Assembly (NCBI GenBank): GCA_963854835.1
Contig: OY978525.1
Span: forward strand, 72,869,128-72,933,127
DNA: 64,000 nucleotides
Reading direction: 5' to 3'
Source of the DNA: Megamerina dolium
Lineage: Eukaryota; Arthropoda; Insecta; Diptera; Megamerinidae
Position 1 is the stretch's first letter. The number at the start of each line of letters is the position of its first letter. Below, in pieces: positions 11,864-23,451 of this stretch. Below the pieces are notes generated by a model. That model was not told where the DNA came from. It saw only the letters and a program-made list of their open reading frames with translations, and made no database searches. Both the position numbers and the translations under genes were made by a program.

Positions 11864-12177
11864 ATGTAGGCGCCGTATTGAAAGGATGCAACATTTCCGG
11901 CCACAATAACTTATTTTTCAAATACCTCAATTTTTTTAAATATATATTTCAAATATTATCTATCTCTAATTCATGAATTTCCTACCCAGTACCCTTAATT
12001 CAATTTTCTATAATTATAAGATTTTTATGAATTGCATTTAAAAAAAAAACCTGAATTAAATTTCCTATATACTATAAGTATATTTTGAATTAATTTAATA
12101 CCGATTTTTTTCCTCTTTCTCTCTTTGTAATTTCTTCGTCTGGCCTGGGGGTTCCGTATCTTTTGCAATATTCCTGC
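11864..12177 (+). other. BEL 3' untranslated region
   Basis: AT-rich non-coding sequence between the third ORF and the polypurine tract. No ORF with recognisable content. Confidence 0.6.
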
Positions 12178-12190
12178 AAGGGGGGCGGAA
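12178..12190 (+). promoter_or_regulatory. BEL polypurine tract
   Basis: AAGGGGGGCGGAA directly precedes TGTCTACG, the start of the right LTR; this is the plus-strand primer site. Confidence 0.8.
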
Positions 12191-12336
12191 TGTCTACGTC
12201 AGATTGGGTACTTGGGTACTTGGGTACTTTCCCCCCTAAAATTTGGGAATGGGTTGAGTGGTGATCTGACACCACCGGTGCTGCTAACTCTTCCCATTCC
12301 TATCATATCCCAGTACTGATTTATTTTCCTTCCTCA

Positions 12337-12371
<35 letters not shown>

Positions 12372-12812
12372 TCCGTATATTTCTTTTTCCCGTTTCTCCA
12401 CTCTCTCGCTCTCAACCCACATGTTTACTTTTTCCTATTCTCCACTTTCTCTATCCCACTCTCCATGTGTTTTCTCCTCTTCTTGTTTGTGTGGTTGATT
12501 TTGTTTTGATTATTGCGTGATAAGAATTTAGCCAAGTGCGCGCATATTTTTCCAAATCCTGAATTTAAGTTAAAAAGTAAAGGTTTATTAGAAGTAAATT
12601 GTATAAATGGTGATTTAGGATAATAAATTAGAAACAAGAAAGACAAAACCGTTTAATTAAATTACTTTACACAAGAAAGTAAAAACAAGTGCAAAAGGTG
12701 CTGAAAGGAGTCATTTGCTAACACCAATTCTACCAGCTACGCAATCCACACACAATTTTGTCATCCAACCGCAGCAAGCCTACCGGCATTCCCGCTCGCT
12801 CCCCGCTGATCA
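12191..12812 (+). repeat. BEL right LTR
   Basis: Starts TGTCTACG, includes a triplicated TTGGGTAC motif and a long (CT)n tract at 12338-12371, and ends GCTGATCA. The next bases (GATCCGGCTCGAAG) resemble the sense 3' end of tRNA-Tyr before mariner sequence begins. Confidence 0.85.
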
Positions 12813-12832
12813 TTGATCCGGCTCGAAGCTCC

Positions 12833-13740
12833 AACGTAGCTGTACACGAAGACCGTGGAGAGTCGATTCGGCGCCATTCGCAGCAACTCGAACTGACGTA
12901 TGGAACGACTTGGCGCATTTTACGTCGAGATCTTAAATTGAAAGCGTACAAAAAATAGCTTGTGCAAGAAATGAAGCCGCCCGACCTTCCCAAGCGGCAT
13001 CGCTTCGCTCTATATGCTCTTGAAAAGTTCCAAGAAGATCCGACGTTTTCGAGCCAAATTTTGTTCAGCGATGAGGCCCATTTCTGGCTCAATGGGTATG
13101 TAAACAAACAAAATTGCCGCGTTTAGGACGAAGAGCAACCTGAAGAGATTCAACAGCTGCCACTTCATCCAGAAAAAAAACGGTTTGGTGTGGTTTGTGG
13201 GCCGGTGGAATCATCGGTCCATATTTCTTCAAAAATGATGCCGGTGAGAACGTAACCGTCAATCGCGAACGTTATCGTGCCATGATATCCGACTATTAGA
13301 TGCCTGAAATTGAAGCTCGTGATCTCGGCGACATTTGGTGTCAACAAGACGGCGCCACTTCCCACACATCGCATCAATCAATGGATTTATTGAGAGAACA
13401 CTTCGGAGAGCAGATAATTTCACGTTTTGGGCCGGTCGATTGGCCACCAAGATCGTGTGATGTCACACCGTTAGACTTTTTCCTGTGGGGATATGTAAAG
13501 TCTAAAGTTTATGCGGACAAACCCGCTTCGATTCAGGCCTTGGAACAAAACATCACGAGTGTCATTCGCCAGTTACCAGTCGAAATGCTCGAACGAGTCA
13601 TCGAAAATTGGACTCATCGGATGGACCATCTGAGACGTAGCCGCGGCCAACATTTGAAAGACATAATCTTCAGAATCTTCTTTCAAATGATAATAAACAT
13701 TCCCCATTCAATTTGAATTTTTTGTGTTTTTTCTTTAAAA
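12833..13740 (+). pseudogene. DD41D mariner transposase, N-terminally truncated
   Basis: Begins inside the transposase at VHEDRGES and runs through FSDEAHFWLNG (first catalytic Asp), WCQQDGATSH (second Asp) and CDVTPLDFFLWG (third Asp). Forty-one residues separate the second and third Asp, the signature of the rosa-type mariner group. Stops after KAYKK and after ISDY and a frame change near 13125 inactivate it. The intact 138-codon tail (13300-13716) is the same, residue for residue, as that of the minus-strand copy at 59.65 kb. The 5' part is missing because the BEL LTR abuts it. Confidence 0.88.
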
Positions 13741-14845
13741 AAGTAGGGAACCTCGAAATGGATCACGCTTTAGAATGGTACAATCACCATATACGATCTA
13801 TGTGTGTATACTTGTATGTGCGATCAAGCGAAAATGTCGTACATGTACGTTTTATTGGTGTTATATTTTCCTTTATATCGATATAATAATTGATAATGTG
13901 CGCGCGTAAAGAAACTTAAATTTCGGGAAAACCTTTCTATAGTACTAGTAGTAGTACTACATTGACAAAAGTATGGATTTAGCACGGAAAAGTTAATTGT
14001 ATTTAAGTTAATTTATTTATTCTATAATAATTTCGCTCAGTGAGACACGCAATGAGTTATTTATTCTATTATAATGGTTTATGTAAAAAATCAGAAAAAC
14101 GAATAAATTGAGGCGGCCTAATGCGGTATTTAGTATAATTGACACAGTCGAAGCCTATGTATTACAAGCGTATGTATACTTATTATTGATAAAATTAGGA
14201 AGAGTATCTTTACTTTTTTTTTTTATCTTTACTTGTGTATATATAATAACACAATGTTCTCTTACGTATGCAAGAGAAAGTAAATTAAGTGATCGTGCAA
14301 AAGAGAGGTTGTTTATGGTTCGCATACGAACTATACGAGTATATTTTGTTCTAATGTTGCAACTAGCCACGAACGTACCGCCCTTCCGTACCGCCCGTAC
14401 GTAAGAACATAAATTTGTCAAAAGTTATGCCCGTAGCGGCAACGGAGAAATCGTTTTTAATCACACTTACCATTTTCATGATCAAATTTCATAATATAGA
14501 TGTTAGAAACTAAAAAAAAAATTTAATATGAGTGAAGTATATTTTAATAAATAAATAACCACGATGTTAGTTTTGATTAATTAAAAAAAACTAAACTTTT
14601 TTAGTTTATATCTTATATATTTATACAAGTCTAATCTGGCAACATTGTACTCATAGAAAGCAATCAGCTGACACGGTTTTACGGAAAAAATCAAATTTGC
14701 TTTTATGCTGCAACTAGCCACCGACGTAGCGTACGTACGCACCGCCCGTACGTAAGAGCAAAAATTGCCATGCAATGTTGCCATGTAACACTGTGCGTGA
14801 ATGCTTTTAATCACACCATTTTCATGATCAAATTTCATAATATAT
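13741..14845. repeat. Non-coding repeats, arm of the inverted duplication
   Basis: No gene. 13741-14220 is unique-looking AT-rich sequence found inverted at 59.16-59.64 kb. 14353-14700 and 14705-14845 are two copies of a MITE-like repeat (GCAACTAGCCAC..., CGTACGTA palindromes). About 400 bases around 14225-14630 are absent from the other arm. Confidence 0.75.
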
Positions 14846-15200
14846 TGTTACGTTTTTATTCTGTGAACGTTTAATTCTATTTGAATTACCTTGTTCGATC
14901 ACTGGATTCTGTTAATGATAACTGCAACACTTATTTTATACAACTATATACAGCAACAATTTATTTAATAAACACTATTTATAATCAACTCTGTTTATAA
15001 TCAACTATTTACAATAACACTCTAATGTACTTGCAACTTTTGCCTCTGTATCAATGTTTTCGCAATCACGTTTGGAATTAGATTGATTCTCACTGCTCAA
15101 CACTGGCTCTATTTATACTCTGTTGGCAACACCCCAGAATCTTCCTTTATCGAGATCAGTCACAATAGTGATGAGTAACCAACTATCGATACTCGTTCCA

Positions 15201-15213
15201 CTGCCCTCCTCTT
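15201..15213 (-). promoter_or_regulatory. Gypsy-A polypurine tract
   Basis: Minus strand reads AAGAGGAGGGCAG next to the LTR. An 8-bp stem-loop (CTTGTTCG/CGAACAAG) lies just upstream, between it and the integrase stop. Confidence 0.75.
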
Positions 15214-15238
15214 AACCTTGTTCGCCCCGAACAAGTTT

Positions 15239-18048
15239 TTATACTTCCCCTCGATATGGCGCAAGTCGCTCCAAGTGCACTACTTTAAACTTTGCTCTTT
15301 TATTCCAGGCACGTTGAATACGATACACTACGTCATTTATCTTTGCTATAATCTCATATGGTCCTTCCCAATGAGTCTGTAGTTTAGGAGACAGGCCTTT
15401 CTTTCGTTGTGGATTATGAAGCATTACAAGCTCTCCTTCATAGAACCCTTTTGAATTTGCTTTCAAGTCATACCTGGCCTTCATCTTATCGCTTATCATC
15501 TGCGACCGCTCTCTGATGAACCGATGTACTTCATCCAACTGTTCCCGCTTTTCGCTAGTATAATTACCTTCGGTTGATCTCGTTGGTGTTACGACTCCAA
15601 ATTTTAAATCAGCTGGCAGTCTTAAATGGTTTCCAAAAATTGCCATTGCCGGTGTAGTAGCCGTAGTATCATGTTGAGCGCATCGATATGCCATGAGGAA
15701 CATTGGTATATGTACATCCCAGTCTCTTTGGTATTTATCTACGACTTTTCTCAAATATTCCTCCAAGGTACGGTTAAATCGTTCTACCATGCCATCAGAT
15801 TGTGGATGCAAAGGTGTTGTACGAGTTTTGTATATACCCAGCATACGGCATATCTCTTGGAATACAACTGATTCGAAATTTCGACCTTGGTCTGAGTGTA
15901 ATTCCATCGTTACACCAAAACGAGTAATCCATTGGTTGACGAATACATCCGCAACTGTACTAGCTTCTTGATTTGGAATGGGGTATACTTCAGGCCATTT
16001 ACTGAAGTAATCTATAACCACCAGAACATACTTGTTTCCTGCGTTGCTTATTGGAAATGATCCAGCTATGTCCATAGCAATTCGCTCAAATGGAGCACCC
16101 ACGGTGTATTGGTGCATCTTACCTCGACTTTTCTTAGTGGGACCTTTGGCTATTGCACATTGCTTACACTTCCGAATCCAATCAGCGACATGGTCATGAC
16201 ATCCAACCCAATAAAATCGTTTCTTTATTTTCTCGACGGTTTTGGTGATTCCCAAATGCCCTCCACTGGAGGCATTGTGATACTCAGCAATCACTTCATT
16301 TATTCTTGCCTTGAGTACCACTAGAAGATCATAAGTGATTTTTCCATCTTCACTTTCCCATGTTCGGAATAAACATCCGTCTCGTAAGTGCAGGCTTTGC
16401 CACTGCGCCCAGTATGCCTTTGCTATTGGACTCTCATTAGCCATTTCTTGCCAATCTGGACGTATGCCCTGCTCCTTGCATTTCATGATCTTTGAGAGAT
16501 CTGGGTCGTTCCGTTGATCTTCTTGAACTCGTTCGGTAGTCCATGACTCTTCCGACAATACATTCGTAAGACGTAGGTTAACAATGTGATTCTGTTTTCT
16601 TTCCCGAGAACAATGTTTACTATCCACGGTGCAAGTACGACGATATGGAGTATAAGCTTTACTACGATGAATGACATCACGATCGTCCTTTCGTTGTCCT
16701 GGTGAATTCGATCTTTGTTGCTTGTGTCGTAGACGACAATTCCGCGCCTTGTGCCCTCTTCGATGGCATATGAAGCACTTACCGGCAAATTTATTTTTGC
16801 GTTGATTCCTTGTTCTACCTTTAGGCTTCATATTCGATTGATTGCAATCACGCGCTATATGCCCTCGTTTGTCGCAAATGTAGCACTTACCATTAAATTT
16901 GTTTTCACGTCGACCTGTTGTTCTTCCTTCAGGCTGAACTACTGACTTAACTGCCTGACACACTACTTCAACCAGATCTGCTGTTTCTGTTTCTAGTTGG
17001 CGTACCCGTGGCATTGGTCTACACATCAAACTGGCGGCTTCAAACGTCAAGGCACTACTGACTGTTTCGGCATAAGTATTCCTGGGTGACATGACTAGGG
17101 CACGCTTTGTCTCTCCGTCACGTATGCCATCTATGAATGCCTCTATTTTTATTTTTTCGACAAACTCTTCGAATTACCGGAGAACGCTAGATGACATAAG
17201 CGCTCAATATCGGAAGCGAATTCCTGAAGGCTCTCATTACTCCGTTGCACTCGCGATCTCAATTCCACTCGATGTAATTGACTCTTGTATTCATTTCCAT
17301 ATTTTCGCTGGAGTGTTTCCATCAGTGACTGATAGCTACCACGATCTTTCTCTGGAATCATCTGTAACACCTCGGAAGCATTACCTTTTAATGCGACTAT
17401 TAAAGCAGCAATCTTGTCACTATCATCCCATTGATTCTTCGAAGCTGTTGTCTCGAATTGAAGCTTGAAGATATTGAATGGCGTGCTTCCGTCAAATGTT
17501 GGTGGCTTTAGTTTGATTGTGCTTGAATCTCGAATCACTGATGTGGCTGGTCCATTTATTTTTAGTTGGTTGAGATCGTGCTGTAATTTCTCGAACTTAT
17601 CTTCCAAATCATCTACATGTTCCTTCAGATCTGTAACCTTTTCATTAACGGCTCCGGAAATTTCATCTACATGTTCTTTTAGTTCTGCAACTTTCTCATT
17701 AATAGCCCCAGAAATTTCTTGAAGATTGTAGTTAATTGTCTTCTGGAATTCTCCAATGAAGTTTTCTTGGCGAGACGAACCTTCTTGGATTTCCATACGC
17801 AATTCACTAATAACGCCCTCTTGGCGAGCCGAATGTTCTTGAAGCTTGGAGTCAATGCGAGACTCATTTTCTTGTAGCTGTTGTTGCTGCTGTTGCATCA
17901 TGGTTTTCATGAACTCCATGAGTTGACCACTCGAATCTATTTTGCTCTCTTCATCAGCGTGCACAACTGCTTGTATATCGGCTTCCTCGAAGAACTCATG
18001 TTCTTCTACATTAATTCCCTTAGCCTCCATAGCTTGCCTCAGCCTCAC
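15239..18048 (-). pseudogene. Gypsy-A Gag-integrase fusion, one frameshift
   Basis: Two frames. 18048-17149 is Gag: remnant of the SAP-like N-terminus, Gln run, coiled coil and the start of the Gag core. A one-base loss at GNSKSLSKK shifts the frame. 17092-15239 is an unbroken 617-codon frame with the end of the Gag core, two CCHC knuckles (CYICDKRGHIARDC and CFICHRRGHKARNC), then, without protease, RT or RNase H, the integrase zinc module (HLGITKTVEKIKKRFYW...CKQC), the DDE core (MDIAGSF, HSDQGRNFES, DGMVERFNR) and the C-terminal domain ending LAPYRGEV. The direct join of nucleocapsid to integrase is shared with the copies at 49.7 and 56.4 kb. Confidence 0.88.
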
Positions 18049-18128
18049 CAGCAGTTCTGTTAATTGTCTTTTACTCTTTATTGTATATTCTTGTACCTAA
18101 CTTTAATGTTTTGTAATAAATGACGAGA

Positions 18129-18152
18129 ACGAGTGTATAATTATACACTCGT
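18129..18152. repeat. Perfect 24-bp palindrome
   Basis: ACGAGTGTATAA followed directly by its reverse complement, centred at 18140/18141. It lies in AT-rich DNA between the truncated gypsy-A and the (TA)n tract. No gene in 18058-18218. Confidence 0.85.
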
Positions 18153-18214
18153 AGTTAAACCGTGAGTAAAGTAACATAGTTCTTTTGATTAGGAATAAAT
18201 TTAGCCACCGACGT

Positions 18215-19633
<1,419 letters not shown>

Positions 19634-19635
19634 TA

Positions 19636-20424
19636 TATACATCTGGTTGATTTGGCGAATATGGAAAAAGCTTCATTAAAAAGCGCGACAAGCGAGCAGC
19701 CGTGTTGCCAATAAGTAGCACAGGCACACTAACGCCTTCAATGAGTTGGGTATTCTGTTGGAAAATATCAGCGCTTTCATGACATGTTTTCAAAGAACTG
19801 TTCTGGATAATGTAAGAATCGTTGTTTCTTCCACTTGATCCACCGTGTATATAAGCAAATTTTGATCTGCCAAATAGGGAAAGAATATGTGTAAATGTTT
19901 TCAATAAGCTATAAAAATATTATATTTACCTATAATCATAATGCAAACAAAATAACTGAATACCAGCCTTAATAGTTGTAGTAGTCGATTGCATACTCTT
20001 TTTTTGGCTGAACCGCTATGTGGCAGCTATCAATGGCTCCATAACATTGTAGTTGTGCGAAACCGTCAATAATTTTTTTTACTTCTTCGGGATGAGGAGT
20101 ATAAGAATTGAGGTAGTCCGCTAAATTATCGCATACTGCGTTACAAAAATCGATTACTATTTCCCCGACAGTACTCCGTCCTACATCGAATAAGCTCGCA
20201 ACAGTCCGGTATTCCGCAGATGACCCTAACGCAGACAATGCAATTGCAACTCTCTTACGGAGTGGAATGCAAAATTTCATGTCTGTCTTCTCGATTCTTC
20301 GAAATTTTTCGCATACTTTTTTAAACACATCTTTGTTGATGTGAAAGTTTTCCTTGAATCTATTGTTATCCATTCTGAACACGTCATATTCCCAAAATGT
20401 GTATTTATGAATTATATCCCTCAT
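19636..20424 (-). pseudogene. PIF/Harbinger (HARBI1-like) transposase
   Basis: The frame from 20424 reads FRMDNNRFKENFHI..VFKKVCEKFR, the block RKRVAIALSALGSSAEYRTVASLFDVGRST and GAIDSCHIAV with the first catalytic Asp. A short intron-like gap (about 19868-19940; GTAAATAT...TTTGGCAG on the minus strand) is followed by FAYIHGGSSGRNNDSYI (second Asp) and VPVLLIGNTAARLSRFL. The usual LIGD of the third catalytic position reads LIGN here, a single G-to-A change. The frame then runs into the mariner TIR and the remaining C-terminus is not present beyond the mariner. Confidence 0.85.
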
Positions 20425-21006
20425 ACATGAATAATATTAAACTTACAAGTTTCCAGACTTCTCGTGATATTATATCAGAATGGGTCACAGTAGCGGTAGT
20501 TTGCACCATAATGTTTGCTATTGCATTCATTATACTAATATTTTTAAGCAAGTTCATCAATAGCAATGTAATGTTTTTTTTTTTAATAAATCGTGTTTTT
20601 TTATCAGCAGCTGCTCCGAAATTTTTAAAATATTTTGTTATACCTGACGCGAACAACACAATAAAACAGACAAATCAGCTGTTTACTTAATCCGCAATAC
20701 TGCCGTCTGTCGGGGTAAAATTTCAATCGGAAATAGTGCGCGGTTAATCCGGATTAGCGCTGCCGTCTGTCAAGGCTATAAAAGAACATATAAGAATATA
20801 AGTAGAACGTCACGCATTATATATGAAACTATAAATATTACTTACTATATATTATTTACTATATATTGCACAGTGGAAACAAACAAGTGAATAAGGTGGT
20901 TATGCGAGTGTGGTTATTTGATGAAAATGGATATCACTGCCATTACTTCGCCAAACATTTCCTCCATTGGCACAAACAATGTTATATTTAATAATTAAAT
21001 GCACTG
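20425..21006. other. Harbinger 5' region and unassigned DNA
   Basis: Minus-strand sequence next to the transposase (20425-20660) could be an upstream exon (SDIISREVWKL). TGCCGTCTGTC occurs twice, at about 20700 and 20760, and may belong to the element terminus. 20780-21006 shows no gene. Confidence 0.4.
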
Positions 21007-21078
21007 TGTGCCGTGGCTCAGTGGTTAGAGTGTTGGGCTTCTGATCTGTAGGTCGTTGGTTCAATCCCCGGTTGAAGT
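21007..21078 (+). other. tRNA-like pol III promoter (SINE head or tRNA pseudogene)
   Basis: TGGCTCAGTGG at 21014-21024 fits the A box and GGTTCAATCCC at 21058-21068 fits the B box, spaced as in a tRNA. The acceptor ends do not pair and the anticodon and T stems are weak, so it is not a working tRNA gene. It is more likely to be the 5' part of a tRNA-derived SINE. Confidence 0.6.
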
Positions 21079-21298
21079 ATAATAAATTTAATATCGAAAA
21101 TGTTTTTCTTTCGAACGGTACCCACTGGTCGGCAAGCAATTCGCAATTTTTCCGGCTAACAATGTGCCATGGAAAAGCTTCTAAAAGAACTCTGTTACAA
21201 AGCTCAGAAAAAGTGATGTCATAAGGGTTCTGCCGTTCGGAACCGACTAAAATAAGTAGGTCCATCTAATACTGACCCAAATTTAACAGGCACAACCG

Positions 21299-21352
21299 TA
21301 ATGGAAGAGAAGTTCGGCAAAGAGCCCTTCAGGGCTTATAAGTGCCGCATAC
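21299..21352 (-). repeat. Dispersed 54-bp repeat, copy 1
   Basis: On the minus strand reads GCGGCACTTATAAGCCCTGA then AGGGCTC and CTTCTCTTCCATTA. It matches 23186-23240 in the opposite orientation with several differences and contains a small GCCC/GGGC hairpin. Confidence 0.7.
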
Positions 21353-21686
21353 AAAAACAAATTTTTTTAACTAAATCATTTGATTCATTGAATATAATTC
21401 CGTGTTTACTTGTTTGTTTTCCACGTGTAATATATATGTAGGTAAGCATCAGATTTATACCACACATTATTGTAGTATTGTGGTACCACACGGTATTGTC
21501 TTTATCTGAAAGTAACAAAGATTACAATTCTGCTTATTGTTCCCTATCAGAGCGGGTCGTCCTACTTAGTTCTTCATCGCTTATTTGTTAGTTTACAGTC
21601 TCAGATCTGCTATGTACATTTTCAAGGGCATCTGCTTTCTCTACATCTTTGAAGAATTCTTTCGCAAGCATCAATATAACATTGTT

Positions 21687-22000
21687 TGTTACATATGCTT
21701 TGTTTGTATCACAAATTTCAGATACTCTGCATCCACTGATTTGTACAATAATTTAATGAAATAATTTAAATGAAATAAAGAAATTATTTTATTTACATAG
21801 TTTTATTCATTAAATACATTTTTTCGTTAAATATAACAGTATTTGTTACATCGTCTTTTATGTGCAAATGCCTTGTTTGTATCACAATTTTGAGATAGGC
21901 TGCACCCAATTATTTGTAAAGCGGAAAATCTTTAATATTATTTAAGTGAAATAAAATAATCTTAATTACACTTATTTAAAGTTTTATTAATTTAATGCGC
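21687..22000 (+). repeat. Diverged tandem duplication, unit about 155 bp
   Basis: TTTGTTACAT...CTTTGTTTGTATCACAA...GATA..CTGCA is seen at 21687-21838 and again at 21846-22000, each followed by an A/T-rich tail with TAAATGAAAT-like strings. No coding potential. 21353-21686 and 22001-22289 show nothing I recognise. Confidence 0.65.
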
Positions 22001-22289
22001 GAAATTCAGCTATTTTATTATTTTTGTTTAACCCTAAACATACATCGAAAATTGCACCCTGTGAGGTCATAAACGAAACAGCACGAATAGTAGGCAAATA
22101 AGAAGTGTCAAAAACCCATACAAAAGGTAAATAAAACTGCGAACACTTATATAAAATTGTAAAATAAGCAATATTTAAAACTTTATTATCAAAAATATTA
22201 GAAAAGAACAAGTAAATAAATATACCGCGAAAATATGTATGTAACTTAAAGTGACCAGAAGTTGACTAAGTGGAAAACCTGTACCTGTA

Positions 22290-23167
22290 GACTGTGAACG
22301 TTTAATTCTATTTGAATCAATCTTGTTCGATCACTGGATTATCTCAATATAATTGCAACTCTTATTTTGTACAACTATATACAGCAGCAATTTATTTAAT
22401 CAACTCTATTTACAATAACTCTTTATTGTACTTGCAACTTTTGCCTCTGATACTGTAGCAATGTTTGCGCGATCACTTTAGAATTCAATTGATTTCATTT
22501 GTCAACAACTGGCCCTATTTATACTCTGTGGCAACATCCCAGATTTTTTTATCGTAGTCGAGATTCTTCTCTTTCTTTCTCGTTGGTATGTTCTGGGTAT
22601 CGACTATTTCTTTTGTTGACATTGGTTTCGATACTGCCAATATTCGTGTCATTTACAATTAGTGATGAGTAATCAACCATCGATACTCGTTACACTGACC
22701 TCCTCTTATCCTTGTACGTCCCGATACGAAACACTACGTCAGTTATCTTTGCTATAATCTCATATGGTCCTTCCCAATGAGTGCAGTTTAGGGGACAGGC
22801 ATTTCTTTCGTTGTGGATTATGAAGCATTACAAGCTCTCCTTCATAGAACCCCTTTGTATTTGCTTTCAAATCGTACCTGGCTTTCATCTTATCGCTTAT
22901 CATCTGAGACCGCTCTCTGATGAACAGATGTACTTCTACCAACTGTCCCCGCTTTTCGCTAGTGTAGTTACTTTCGGTTGATCTTGTTGGTGTTGCGACT
23001 CCAAATTTGGCATAGCATTCTTAACTTGTTTCCAAAAATTGCCAATGCTGGTGTAGTAGCCGTCGTATCATGTTGTGCGCATCGATATGCCATGAGGAAC
23101 ATTGGTATATGTACATCACAGTCTCTTTGGTATTTATCTACGACATACGGCACATCTCTTGAAATAC
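22290..23167 (-). pseudogene. Old gypsy-A relic (LTR and integrase end)
   Basis: 22290-22706 aligns, with many differences, to the gypsy-A LTR in reverse, and 22707-23167 to the end of integrase (MISDKMKARYDLKAN, FYEGELVMLHNPQRKK, VDKYQRD.DVHIPMFLMAYRCAQH). Several indels and deletions are present. It is far more diverged than the other gypsy-A copies, so it is an older insertion. Confidence 0.85.
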
Positions 23168-23185
23168 AAAAAAAAAATAAAATAA

Positions 23186-23240
23186 ATATGTGGCACTTAA
23201 AGCCCCAAAGGGCTCATTGGCAGAGCTTCTCTTCCATTAC
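23186..23240 (+). repeat. Dispersed 54-bp repeat, copy 2
   Basis: Reads GTGGCACTTAAAGCCCCAAA then GGGCTC and CTTCTCTTCCATTA; inverted relative to 21299-21352. 23241-23451 has no gene. Confidence 0.7.
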
Positions 23241-23451
23241 ATTTTTAAAATTTGTAACATGTTTTTAAACATTTTTAGAATTTGTAACACTATTTTTAAA
23301 CATTTTTAGAAATTTTTAAAATTTTAACATGTGTAACACTAACTTTTGATTAAAAAGTTGGGTCGCAGATTCCTAACGCAAAAACTCCTTATAATTTCTT
23401 TGTAATTGGTTTCCTTTGGAAACAAAATATTTTTTATAAGGTGATTTAAAT

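Larger units (their letters stand above)
5461..12812 (+). mobile_element. BEL/Pao LTR retrotransposon, degenerate
   Basis: Two related CT-rich LTRs (5461-6040 and 12191-12812) flank a BEL-type gag, protease-RT-RNase H-integrase and an extra 3' ORF, with a primer-binding site after the left LTR and a polypurine tract before the right one. The left LTR lacks its first bases (TGTCTACG...) and starts within the repeated TACTTGGG motif, so the 5' end is damaged. No clean target duplication can be read because both ends are rearranged. The coding region is frameshifted many times. Confidence 0.9.
14846..18057 (-). mobile_element. Gypsy-A derivative (Gag-IN type), copy 1
   Basis: Minus-strand element with a 3' LTR at 14846-15200 (shortened by about 90 bases relative to other copies) and a coding region to 18048. 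The 5' LTR, primer site and first codons are missing: homology stops near 18057. The flank after the LTR (ATAT, then TTATGAAATTTG) is the same as that next to the copy at 56-58.9 kb, showing that both are one insertion that was later duplicated. Confidence 0.9.

Noticed and set aside
21007..21078. A functional tRNA gene
   Set aside because: A and B boxes fit, but acceptor ends do not pair and the anticodon and T stems are poor.
20900..21265. A 121-codon minus-strand ORF
   Set aside because: It overlaps the tRNA-like repeat in antisense and has no recognisable domain, although its first 50 residues look somewhat protein-like.
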